A stretch of DNA of 64,000 nucleotides from Prosopocoilus inquinatus (taxonomy: Eukaryota > Arthropoda > Insecta > Coleoptera > Lucanidae), in the NCBI GenBank assembly GCA_036172665.1, contig CM069870.1, forward strand, positions 44,350,001 through 44,414,000, given 5' to 3'. Within the stretch, counting starts at the first letter, position 1; each line of letters opens with the position of its first letter. The notes beneath the pieces were generated by a model. It did not search any database and was not told where the DNA came from. It saw nothing but the letters and a program-made list of their open reading frames with translations. The position numbers and the translations under genes were made by a program. Positions 25,790-38,944 of this stretch are shown piece after piece.

Positions 25790-27099
25790 TCATCTATCAA
25801 GTTATTTGACGTTTGGATGGACTCCAGTAACTCTGATGTGAGATACAAAGTTTTTGGACGCAGCAGAAGCTGGAAATAGTTTTGAACGAAACAACACGTA
25901 TTAGCGTTGTTCCTGTGATGTATCTAAACGATCCTTACTTATCTAACATGTTACTTGACGTTTGGATGGACTCCAGTAAGTCTGATGTGAGATACAAAGT
26001 TTTTGGACGCAGCAGGAGCTGGAAATAGTTTTAAACGAAACAACACGCATTAGCGTTGTTCCTGTGATGTATCTAATCGATCCTTACTCATCTATCATGT
26101 TATTTGACGTTTCGATGGACTCCAGTAACTCTAATGTGAGAAACGAAATTTTCGGACGCAGCAGAAGCTGGAAATAGTTTTAAACGAAACAACACGCATT
26201 AGCGTTGTTCCTGTGCTGTATCTAATCGATCCTTACTCATATATCATGTTATTTGGCGTTTCGATGGACTCCAGTAACTTTGATGTGAGATACCAAGTTC
26301 TCGGACGCAACTGCAGCTGGAAATAGTTTTAAACGAAACAACACGCATTAGCGTTGTTCCTGTGATGTATCTAATCGATCCTTACTTAGCTACTATGTTA
26401 TTTGACGTTTCGATGGACTCCAGTAACTCTAATGTGAGAAACGAAATTTTCGGACGCAGCAGAAGCTGGAAATAGTTTTAAACGAAACAACACGCATTAG
26501 CGTTGTTCCTGTGCTGTATCTAATCGATCCTTACTCATCTATCATGTTATTTGACGTTTCGATGGACTCCAGTAACTCTAATGTGAGAAACGAAATTTTC
26601 GGACGCAGCAGAAGCTGGAAATAGTTTTAAACGAAACAACACGCATTAGCGTTGTTCCTGTGCTGTATCTAATCGATCCTTACTCATATATCATGTTATT
26701 TAGCGTTTCGATGGACTCCAGTAACTTTGATGTGAGATACCAAGTTCTCGGACGCAACTGCAGCTGGAAATAGTTTTAAACGAAACAACACGCATTAGCG
26801 TTGTTCCTGTGATGTATCTAATCGATCCTTACTTAGATACTATGTTATTTGACGTTTCGATGGACTCCAGTAACTCTAATGTGAGATACGAAATTTTCGG
26901 ACGCAGCAGAACCTGGAAATAGTTTTAAACGAAACAACACGTATTAGCGTTGTTCCTGTGATGTATCTAATCGATCCTTACTCATCTATTATGTTATTTG
27001 ACGTTTGGATGGACTCCAGTAACTCTGTTGTGAGATACAAAGTTTTTGGACGCAGCAGAAGCTGGAAATAGTTTTGAACGAAACAACACGTATTAGCGT

Positions 27100-28690
27100 T
27101 GTTCCTGTGATGTATCTAATCGATCCTTACTCATCTATCATGTTATTTGGCGTTTCGATGGACTCCAGTAACTTTGATGTGAGATACGAAGTTCTCGGAC
27201 GCAGCTGAAGCTAGAAATAGTTTTAAACGAAACAACACGCATTAGCGTTGTTACTGTGATGTATCTAATCGATCCTTACTTATCTATCATGTTATTTGAC
27301 GTTTGGATGGACTCCAGTAAGTCTGATGTGAGATACAAAGTTTTTGGACGCAGCAGGAGCTGGAAATAGTTTTAAACGAAACAACACGTATTAGCGTTGT
27401 TCCTGTGCTGTATCTAATCGATCCTTACTCATATATCATGTTATTTGGCGTTTCGATGGACTCCAGTAGCTCTGATGTGAGATACGACGTTTTCGGACGC
27501 AGCAGAAGCTGGAAATAGTTTTAAACGAAACAACACGTATCAGCGTTGTTCCTGTGATGTATCTAGTCGATCCTTACTCATCTATCATGTTATTTGACGT
27601 TTCGATAGACTCCAGTAACTCTAATGTGAGATACGAAATTTTCGGACGCAGCAGAAGCTGGAAATAGTTTTAAACGAAACAACACGCATTAGCGTTGTTC
27701 CTGTGATGTATCTAATCGATCCTTACTCATCTATCATGTTAATTGACGTTTGGATGGACTCCAGTAACTCTGATGTGAGATACAAAGTTTTTGGACGCAG
27801 CAGAAGCTGGAAATAGTTTTGAACGAAACAACACGTATTAGCGTTGCTCCTGTGATGTATCTAATCGATCCTTACTTATCTATCATGTTATTTGACGTTT
27901 GGATGGACTCCAGTAACCCTGACGTGAGATACGAAGTTCTCGGACGCAGCAGAAGCTGGAAATAGTTTTAAACGAAACAACACGTATTAGCGTTGTTCCT
28001 GTGATGTATCTAATCGATCCTTACTCATCTATTATGTTATTTGACGTTTGGATGGACTCCAGTAACTCTGTTGTGAGATACAAAATTTTTGGACGCAGCA
28101 GAAGCTGGAAATAGTTTTGAACGAAACAACACGTATTAGCGTTGTTCCTGTGATGTATCTAATCGATCCTTACTTATCTATCATGTTATTTGACGTTTGG
28201 ATGGACTCCAGTAAGTCTGATGTGAGATACAAAGTTTTTGGACGCAGCAGGAGCTGGAAATAGTTTTAAACGAAACAACACGTATTAGCGTTGTTCCTGT
28301 GCTGTATCTAATCGATCCTTACTCATCTATCATGTTATTTGACGTTTCGATAGACTCCAGTAACTCTAATGTGAGATACGAAATTTTCGGACGCAGCAGA
28401 AGCTGGAAATAGTTTTAAACGAAACAACACGCATTAGCGTTGTTCCTGTGATGTATCTAATCGATCCTTACTTATCTATCATGTTATTTGACGTTTGGAT
28501 GGACTCCAGTAGCCCTGACGTGAGATACGAAGTTCTCGGACGCAGCAGAAGCTGGAAATAGTTTTAAACGAAACAACACGTATTAGCGTTGTTCCTGTGA
28601 TGTATCTAATCGATCCTTACTCATCTATTATGTTATTTGACGTTTGGATGGACTCCAGTAACTCTGTTGTGAGATACAAAATTTTTGGAC
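27100..28690. repeat. Block shared with the right-end 16-monomer HOR
   Basis: About 1.5 kb match the 60019-61600 stretch. The offset is 32,903 bases, which equals 221 monomers minus the 26 bases of intervening deletions. The order B C D E A(TTAATT) F A(GTTGTG) C E F A(GTTGTG) is the same. This is the longest-range shared block seen in the window. Confidence 0.78.
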
Positions 28691-29825
28691 GCAGCAGAAG
28701 CTGGAAATAGTTTTGAACGAAACAACACGTATTAGCGTTGTTCCTGTGATGTATCTAATCGATCCTTACTCATCTATCATGTTATTTGGCGTTTCGATGG
28801 ACTCCAGTAACTTTGATGTGAGATACGAAGTTCTCGGACGCAGCTGAAGCTAGAAATAGTTTTAAACGAAACAACACGCATTAGCGTTGTTACTGTGATG
28901 TATCTAATCGATCCTTACTCATCTATCATGTTATTTGGCGTTTCGATGGACTCCAGTAACTTTGATGGGAGATACGACGTTTTCGGACGCAGCAGAAGCT
29001 GGAAATAGTTTTAAACGAAACAACACGTATCAGCGTTGTTCCTGTGATGTATCTAATCGATCCTTACTCATCTATCATGTTATTTGACGTTTCGATAGAC
29101 TCCAGTAACTCTAATGTGAGATACGAAATTTTCGGACGCAGCAGAAGCTGGAAATAGTTTTAAACGAAACAACACGCATTAGCGTTGTTCCTGTGATGTA
29201 TCTAATCGATCCTTACTTATCTATCATGTTATTTGACGTTTGGATGGACTCCAGTAACCCTGACGTGAGATACGAAGTTCTCGGACGCAGCAGAAGCTGG
29301 AAATAGTTCTAAACGAAACAACACGTATTAGCGTTGTTCCTGTGATGTATCTAATCGATCCTAACTCATCTATCATGTTATTTGACGTTTGGATGGACTC
29401 CAGTAACTCTGATGTGAGATACAAAGTTTTTGGACGCAGCAGAAGCTGGAAATAGTTTTGAACGAAACAACACGTATTAGCGTTGTTCCTGTGATGTATC
29501 TAATCGATCCTTACTCATCTATCATGTTATTTGACGTTTGGATGGACTCCAGTAACTCTGATGTGAGATACAAAGTTTTTGGACGCAGCAGAAGCTGGAA
29601 ATAGTTTTGAACGAAACAACACGTATTAGCGTTGTTACTGTGATGTAGCTAATCGATCCTTACTTATCTATCATGTTATTTGACGTTTGGATGGACTCCA
29701 GTAAGTCTGATGTGAGATACAAAGTTTTTGGACGCAGCAGGAGCTGGAAATAGTTTTAAACGAAACAACACGTATTAGCGTTGTTCCTGTGCTGTATCTA
29801 ATCGATCCTTACTCATATATCATGT
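28410..29825. repeat. 44-monomer-offset block, copy 1
   Basis: About 1.4 kb match 34966-36381 at an offset of 6,556 bases, including the private AACTTTGATGGGAG with ACGACG near 28962 and 35518. A private GTAGCCCTGACG near 28509 separates the copies. The right part (28990-30030) is a third copy of the 31-monomer-offset block. Confidence 0.8.
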
Positions 29826-30030
29826 TATTTGGCGTTTCGATGGACTCCAGTAGCTCTGATGTGAGATATGACGTTTTCGGACGCAGCAGAAGCTGGAAAT
29901 AGTTTTAAACGAAACAACACGTATTAGCGTTGTTCCTGTGATGTACCTAATCGATCCTTACTCATCTATCATGTTATTTGACGTTTCGATGCACTCCAGT
30001 AACTCTAATGTGAGATACGAAATTTTCGGA

Positions 30031-32640
30031 CGCAGCTGAAGCTGGAAATAGTTTTAAATGAAACAACACGTATTAGCGTTGTTCCTGTGATGTATCTAAA
30101 CGATATTTACTTATCTAACATGTTATTTGACGTTTGGATGGACTCCAGTAAGTCTGATGTGAGATACAAAGTTCTTGGACGCAGCAGGAGCTGGAAATAG
30201 TTTTAAACGAAACAACACGTATTAGCGTTGTTCCTGTGCTGTATCTAATCGATCCTTACTCATATATCATGTTATTTGGCGTTTCGATGGACTCCAGTAA
30301 CTTTGATGTGAGATACGAAGTTCTCGGACGCAGCTGAAGCTGGAAATAGTTTTGAACGAAACAACACGTATTAGCGTTGTTCCTGTGATGTATCTAAACG
30401 ATCCTTACTTATCTAACATGTTACTTGACGTTTGGATGGACTCCAGTAAGTCTGATGTGAGATACAAAGTTTTTGGACGCAGCAGGAGCTGGAAATAGTT
30501 TTAAACGAAACAACACGCATTAGCGTTGTTCCTGTGATGTATCTAATCGATCCTTACTCATCTATCATGTTATTTGACGTTTCGATGGACTCCAGTAACT
30601 CTAATGTGAGAAACGAAATTTTCGGACGCAGCAGAAGCTGGAAATAGTTTTAAACGAAACAACACGCATTAGCGTTGTTCCTGTGCTGTATCTAATCGAT
30701 CCTTACTCATATATCATGTTATTTGGCGTTTCGATGGACTCCAGTAACTTTGATGTGAGATACCAAGTTCTCGGACGCAGCTGAAGCTGGAAATAGTTTT
30801 AAACGAAACAACACGCATTAGCGTTGTTCCTGTGATGTATCTAATCGATCCTTACTTAGCTACTATGTTATTTGACGTTTCGATGGACTCCAGTAACTCT
30901 AATGTGAGATACGAAATTTTCGGACGCAGCAGAAGCTGGAAATAGTTTTGAACGAAACAACACGTATTAGCGTTGTTCCTGTGATGTATCTAATCGATCC
31001 TTACTCATCTATTATGTTATTTGACGTTTGGATGGACTCCAGTAACTCTGTTGTGAGATACAAAGTTTTTGGACGCAGCAGAAGCTGGAAATAGTTTTGA
31101 ACGAAACAACACGTATTAGCTTTGTTCCTGTGATGTATCTAATCGATCCTTACTCATCTATCATGTTATTTGGCGTTTCGATGGACTCCAGTAACTTTGA
31201 TGTGAGATACGAAGTTCTCGGACGCAGCTGAAGCTAGAAATAGTTTTAAACGAAACAACACGCATTAGCGTTGTTACTGTGATGTATCTAATCGATCCTT
31301 ACTTATCTATCATGTTATTTGACGTTTGGATGGACTCCAGTAAGTCTGATGTGAGATACAAAGTTTTTGGACGCAGCAGGAGCTGGAAATAGTTTTAAAC
31401 GAAACAACACGTATTAGCGTTGTTCCTGTGCTGTATCTAATCGATCCTTACTCATATATCATGTTATTTGGCGTTTCGATGGACTCCAGTAGCTCTGATG
31501 TGAGATACGACGTTTTCGGACGCAGCAGAAGCTGGAAATAGTTTTAAACGAAACAACACGTATCAGCGTTGTTCCTGTGATGTATCTAATCGATCCTTAC
31601 TCATCTATCATGTTATTTGACGTTTCGATAGACTCCAGTAACTCTAATGTGAGATACGAAATTTTCGGACGCAGCAGAAGCTGGAAATAGTTTTAAACGA
31701 AACAACACGCATTAGCGTTGTTCCTGTGATGTATCTAATCGATCCTTACTCATCTATCATGTTAATTGACGTTTGGATGGACTCCAGTAACTCTGATGTG
31801 AGATACAAAGTTTTTGGACGCAGCAGAAGCTGGAAATAGTTTTGAACGAAACAACACGTATTAGCGTTGCTCCTGTGAAGTATCTAATCGATCCTTACTC
31901 ATCTATCATGTTAATTGACGTTTGGATGGACTCCAGTAACTCTGATGTGAGATACAAAGTTTTTGGACGCAGCAGAAGCTGGAAATAGTTTTGAACGAAA
32001 CAACGCGTATTAGCGTTGTTACTGTGATGTATCTAATCGATCCTTACTTATCTATCATGTTATTTGACGTTTGGATGGACTCCAGTAAGTCTGATGTGAG
32101 ATACAAAGTTTTTGGACGCAGCAGGAGCTGGAAATAGTTTTAAACGAAACAACACGTACTACCGTTGTTCCTGTGCTGTATCTAATCGATCCTTACTCAT
32201 ATATCATGTTATTTGGCGTTTCGATGGACTCCAGTAACTCTGATGTGAGATACGACGATTTCGGACGCAGCAGAAGCTGGAAATAGTTTTAAACGAAACA
32301 ACACGTATTAGCGTTGTTCCTGTGATGTACCTAATCGATCCTTACTCATCTATCATGTTATTTGACGTTTCGATGGACTCCAGTAACTCTAATGTGAGAT
32401 ACGAAATTTTCGGACGCAGCAGAAGCTGGAAATAGTTTTAAACGAAACAACACGCATTAGCGTTGTTCCTGTGATGTATCTAATCGATCCTTACTCATCT
32501 ATCATGTTATTTGACGTTTCGATGGACTCCAGTAACTCTAATGTGAGAAACGAAATTTTCGGTCGCAGCAGAAGCTGGAAATAGTTTTAAACGAAACAAC
32601 ACGCATTAGCGTTGTTCCTGTGATGTATCTAATCGATCCT
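30031..32640. repeat. 2.6-kb block, copy 2 (59-monomer offset)
   Basis: This is the partner of 21240-23850. Private changes include AACGATATTTAC near 30102 and GTACTACCG near 32157. Its left edge falls inside a monomer, where an E-class front half joins a B-class back half carrying CAGCTGAAG. Confidence 0.82.
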
Positions 32641-34233
32641 TACTTATCTATCATGTTATTTGACGTTTGGATGGACTCCAGTAACCCTGACGTGAGATAC
32701 GAAGTTCTCGGACGCAGCAGAAGCTGGAAATAGTTTTAAACGAAACAACACGTATTAGCGTTGTTCCTGTGATGTATCTAATCGATCCTAACTCATCTAT
32801 CATGTTATTTGACGTTTGGATGGACTCCAGTAACTCTGATGTGAGATACAAAGTTTTTGGACGCAGCAGAAGCTGGAAATAGTTCTGAACGAAACAACAC
32901 GTATTAGCGTTGTTCCTGTGATGTATCTAATCGATCCTTACTCATCTATCATGTTATTTGACGTTTGGATGGACTCCAGTAACTCTGATGTGAGATACAA
33001 AGTTTTTGGACGCAGCAGAAGCTGGAAATAGTTTTGAACGAAACAACACGTATTAGCGTTGTTACTGTGATGTATCTAATCGATCCTTACTTATCTATCA
33101 TGTTATTTGACGTTTGGATGGACTCCAGTAAGTCTGATGTGAGATACAAAGTTTTTGGACGCAGCAGGAGCTGGAAATAGTTTTAAACGAAACAACACGT
33201 ATTAGCGTTGTTCCTGTGCTGTATCTAATCGATCCTTACTCATATATCATGTTATTTGGCGTTTCGATGGACTCCAGTAGCTCTGATGTGAGATACGACG
33301 TTTTCGGACGCAGCAGAAGCTGGAAATAGTTTTAAACGAAACAACACGTATTAGCGTTGTTCCTGTGATGTACCTAATCGATCCTTACTCATCTATCATG
33401 TTATTTGACGTTTCGATGCACTCCAGTAACTCTAATGTGAGATACGAAATTTTCGGACGCAGCAGAAGCTGGAAATAGTTTTAAACGAAACAACACGCAT
33501 TAGCGTTGTTCCTGTGATGTATCTAATCGATCCTTACTCATCTATCATGTTATTTGACGTTTCGATGGACTCCAGTAACTCTAATGTGAGAAACGAAATT
33601 TTCGGACGCAGCAGAAGCTGGAAATAGTTTTAAACGAAACAACACGCATTAGCGTTGTTCCTGTGATGTATCTAATCGATCCTTACTTATCTATCATGTT
33701 ATTTGACTTTTGGATGGACTCCAGTAACCCTGACGTGAGATATGAAGTTCTCGGACGCAGCAGAACCTGGAAATAGTTTTAAACGAAACAACACGCATTA
33801 TCGTTGTTCCTGTGATGTATCTAATCGATCCTTACTCATCTATCATGTTATTTGGCGTTTCGATGGACTCCAGTAACTTTGATGGGAGATACGAAGTTCT
33901 CGGACGCAGCTGAAGCTGGAAATAGTTTTAAATGAAACAACACGTATTAGCGTTGTTCCTGTGATGTATCTAAACGATCCTTACTTATCTAACATGTTAT
34001 TTGACGTTTGGATGGACTCCAGTAAGCCTGATGTGAGATACAAAGTTCTTGGACGCAGCAGGAGCTGGAAATAGTTTTAAACGAAACAACACGTATTAGC
34101 GTTGTTCCTGTGCTGTATCTAATCGATCCTTACTCATATATCATGTTATTTGGCGTTTCGATGGACTCCAGTAACTTTGATGTGAGATACGAAGTTCTCG
34201 GACGCAGCTGAAGCTGGAAATAGTTTTAAATGA

Positions 34234-34255
34234 AACAACACGTATTAGTGTTGTT
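34234..34255. repeat. Dyad element, perfect AC/GT form
   Basis: Here the right arm reads GTGTTGTT, which is fully complementary to AACAACAC. This form is confined to the right part of the array, for example near 40948, 43486, 44825, 48095, 49271, 49880, 50625, 54940 and 55684. Confidence 0.75.
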
Positions 34256-34965
34256 CCTGTGATGTATCTAAACGATCCTTACTTATCTAACATGTTATTT
34301 GACGTTTGGATGGACTCCAGTAAGTCTGATGTGAGATACAAAGTTTTTGGACGCAGCAGGAGCTGGAAATAGTTTTAAACGAAACAACACGCATTAGCGT
34401 TGTTCCTGTGATGTATCTAATCGATCCTTACTCATCTATCATGTTATTTGACGTTTGGATGGACTCCAGTAACTCTGATGTGAGATACAAAGTTTTTGGA
34501 CGCAGCAGAAGCTGGAAATAGTTTTGAACGAAACAACACGTATTAGCGTTGTTCTTGTGATGTATCTAAACGATCCTTACTTATCTAACATGTTACTTGA
34601 CGTTTGGATGGACTCCAGTAAGTCTGATGTGAGATACAAAGTTTTTGGACGCAGCAGGAGCTGGAAATAGTTTTAAACGAAACAACACGCATTAGCGTTG
34701 TTCCTGTGATGTATCTAATCGATCCTTACTCATCTATCATGTTATTTGACGTTTCGATGGACTCCAGTAACTCTAATGTGAGAAACGAAATTTTCGGACG
34801 CAGCAGAAGCTGGAAATAGTTTTAAACGAAACAACACGCATTAGCGTTGTTCCTGTGCTGTATCTAATCGATCCTTACTCATATATCATGTTATTTGGCG
34901 TTTCGATGGACTCCAGTAACTTTGATGTGAGATACCAAGTTCTCGGACGCAACTGCAGCTGGAAA

Positions 34966-36381
34966 TAGTTTTAAACGAAACAACACGCATTAGCGTTGTT
35001 CCTGTGATGTATCTAATCGATCCTTACTTATCTATCATGTTATTTGACGTTTGGATGGACTCCAGTAACCCTGACGTGAGATACGAAGTTCTCGGACGCA
35101 GCAGAAGCTGGAAATAGTTTTAAACGAAACAACACGTATTAGCGTTGTTCCTGTGATGTATCTAATCGATCCTTACTCATCTATTATGTTATTTGACGTT
35201 TGGATGGACTCCAGTAACTCTGTTGTGAGATACAAAATTTTTGGACGCAGCAGAAGCTGGAAATAGTTTTGAACGAAACAACACGTATTAGCGTTGTTCC
35301 TGTGATGTATCTAATCGATCCTTACTCATCTATCATGTTATTTGGCGTTTCGATGGACTCCAGTAACTTTGATGTGAGATACGAAGTTCTCGGACGCAGC
35401 TGAAGCTAGAAATAGTTTTAAACGAAACAACACGCATTAGCGTTGTTACTGTGATGTATCTAATCGATCCTTACTCATCTATCATGTTATTTGGCGTTTC
35501 GATGGACTCCAGTAACTTTGATGGGAGATACGACGTTTTCGGACGCAGCAGAAGCTGGAAATAGTTTTAAACGAAACAACACGTATCAGCGTTGTTCCTG
35601 TGATGTATCTAATCGATCCTTACTCATCTATCATGTTATTTGACGTTTCGATAGACTCCAGTAACTCTAATGTGAGATACGAAATTTTCGGACGCAGCAG
35701 AAGCTGGAAATAGTTTTAAACGAAACAACACGCATTAGCGTTGTTCCTGTGATGTATCTAATCGATCCTTACTTATCTATCATGTTATTTGACGTTTGGA
35801 TGGACTCCAGTAACCCTGACGTGAGATACGAAGTTCTCGGACGCAGCAGAAGCTGGAAATAGTTTTAAACGAAACAACACGTATTAGCGTTGTTCCTGTG
35901 ATGTATCTAATCGATCCTAACTCATCTATCATGTTATTTGACGTTTGGATGGACTCCAGTAACTCTGATGTGAGATACAAAGTTTTTGGACGCAGCAGAA
36001 GCTGGAAATAGTTTTGAACGAAACAACACGTATTAGCGTTGTTCCTGTGATGTATCTAATCGATCCTTACTCATCTATCATGTTATTTGACGTTTGGATG
36101 GACTCCAGTAACTCTGATGTGAGATACAAAGTTTTTGGACGCAGCAGAAGCTGGAAATAGTTTTGAACGAAACAACACGTATTAGCGTTGTTACTGTGAT
36201 GTATCTAATCGATCCTTACTTATCTATCATGTTATTTGACGTTTGGATGGACTCCAGTAAGTCTGATGTGAGATACAAAGTTTTTGGACGCAGCAGGAGC
36301 TGGAAATAGTTTTCAACGAAACAACACGTATTAGCGTTGTTCCTGTGCTGTATCTAATCGATCCTTACTCATATATCATGT
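34966..36381. repeat. 44-monomer-offset block, copy 2
   Basis: This is the partner of 28410-29825. It ends where TTTGGCGTTTCG is replaced by TTTGACGTTTCGATGCAC near 36385, a junction that fuses a D monomer to a following E monomer. Confidence 0.8.
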
Positions 36382-37033
36382 TATTTGACGTTTCGATGCA
36401 CTCCAGTAGCTCTAATGTGAGATACGAAATTTTCGGACGCAGCAGAAGCTGGAAATAGTTTTAAACGAAACAACACGCATTAGCGTTGTTCCTGTGATGT
36501 ATCTAATCGATCCTTACTCATCTATCATGTTATTTGACGTTTCGATGGACTCCAGTAACTCTAATGTGAGAAACGAAATTTTCGGACGCAGCAGAAGCTG
36601 GAAATAGTTTTAAACGAAACAACACGCATTAGCGTTGTTCCTGTGATGTATCTAATCGATCCTTACTTATCTATCATGTTATTTGACGTTTGGATGGACT
36701 CCAGTAACCCTGACGTGAGATACGAAGTTCTCGGACGCAGCAGAAGCTGGAAATAGTTTTAAACGAAACAACACGTATTAGCGTTGTTCCTGTGATGTAT
36801 CTAATCGATCCTAACTCATCTATCATGTTATTTGACGTTTGGATGGACTCCAGTAAGTCTGATGTGAGATACAAAGTTCTTGGACGCAGCAGGAGCTGGA
36901 AATAGTTTTAAACGAAACAACACGTATTAGCGTTGTTCCTGTGATGTATCTAATCGATCCTTACTCATCTATCATGTTATTTGGCGTTTCGATGGACTCC
37001 AGTAACTTTGATGGGAGATACGAAGTTCTCGGA

Positions 37034-38840
37034 CGCAGCTGAAGCTGGAAATAGTTTTAAATGAAACAACACGTATTAGCGTTGTTCCTGTGATGTATCT
37101 AAACGATCCTTACTTATCTAACATGTTATTTGACGTTTGGATGGACTCCAGTAAGTCTGATGTGAGATACAAAGTTCTTGGACGCAGCAGGAGCTGGAAA
37201 TAGTTTTAAACGAAACAACACGTATTAGCGTTGTTCCTGTGCTGTATCTAATCGATCCTTACTCATATATCATGTTATTTGGCGTTTCGATGGACTCCAG
37301 TAACTTTGATGTGAGATACGAAGTTCTCGGACGCAGCTGAAGCTGGAAATAGTTTTGAACGAAACAACACGTATTAGCGTTGTTCCTGTGATGTATCTAA
37401 ACGATCCTTACTTATCTAACATGTTACTTGACGTTTGGATGGACTCCAGTAAGTCTGATGTGAGATACAAAGTTTTTGGACGCAGCAGGAGCTGGAAATA
37501 GTTTTAAACGAAACAACACGCATTAGCGTTGTTCCTGTGATGTATCTAATCGATCCTTACTCATCTATCATGTTATTTGACGTTTCGATGGACTCCAGTA
37601 ACTCTAATGTGAGAAACGAAATTTTCGGACGCAGCAGAAGCTGGAAATAGTTTTAAACGAAACAACACGCATTAGCGTTGTTCCTGTGCTGTATCTAATC
37701 GATCCTTACTCATATATCATGTTATTTGGCGTTTCGATGGACTCCAGTAACTTTGATGTGAGATACCAAGTTCTCGGACGCAGCTGAAGCTGGAAATAGT
37801 TTTAAACGAAACAACACGCATTAGCGTTGTTCCTGTGATGTATCTAATCGATCCTTACTTAGCTACTATGTTATTTGACGTTTCGATGGACTCCAGTAAC
37901 TCTAATGTGAGATACGAAATTTTCGGACGCAGCAGAAGCTGGAAATAGTTTTGAACGAAACAACACGTATTAGCGTTGTTCCTGTGATGTATCTAATCGA
38001 TCCTTACTCATCTATTATGTTATTTGACGTTTGGATGGACTCCAGTAACTCTGTTGTGAGATACAAAGTTTTTGGACGCAGCAGAAGCTGGAAATAGTTT
38101 TGAACGAAACAACACGTATTAGCTTTGTTCCTGTGATGTATCTAATCGATCCTTACTCATCTATCATGTTATTTGGCGTTTCGATGGACTCCAGTAACTT
38201 TGATGTGAGATACGAAGTTCTCGGACGCAGCTGAAGCTAGAAATAGTTTTAAACGAAACAACACGCATTAGCGTTGTTACTGTGATGTATCTAATCGATC
38301 CTTACTTATCTATCATGTTATTTGACGTTTGGATGGACTCCAGTAAGTCTGATGTGAGATACAAAGTTTTTGGACGCAGCAGGAGCTGGAAATAGTTTTA
38401 AACGAAACAACACGTATTAGCGTTGTTCCTGTGATGTATCTAATCGATCCTTACTCATATATCATGTTATTTGGCGTTTCGATGGACTCCAGTAGCTCTG
38501 ATGTGAGATACGACGTTTTCGGACGCAGCAGAAGCTGGAAATAGTTTTAAACGAAACAACACGTATCAGCGTTGTTCCTGTGATGTATCTAATCGATCCT
38601 TACTCATCTATCATGTTATTTGACGTTTCGATAGACTCCAGTAACTCTAATGTGAGATACGAAATTTTCGGACGCAGCAGAAGCTGGAAATAGTTTTAAG
38701 CGAAACAACACGCATTAGCGTTGTTCCTGTGATGTATCTAATCGATCCTTACTCATCTATCATGTTAATTGACGTTTGGATGGACTCCAGTAACTCTGAT
38801 GTGAGATACAAAGTTTTTGGACGCAGCAGAAGCTGGAAAT
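37034..38840. repeat. 2.6-kb block, copy 3, shortened
   Basis: This copy matches 30031-31837 at an offset of 7,003 bases (47 monomers). Near 38,850 one TTAATTGACG class A monomer present in the other copies is missing, after which the match continues at 6,854 bases (46 monomers). The missing unit is exactly one monomer, as expected for unequal exchange. Confidence 0.8.
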
Positions 38841-38944
38841 AGTTTTGAACGAAACAACGCGTATTAGCGTTGTTCCTGTGATGTATCTAATCGATCCTTA
38901 CTTATCTATCATGTTATTTGACGTTTGGATGGACTCCAGTAAGT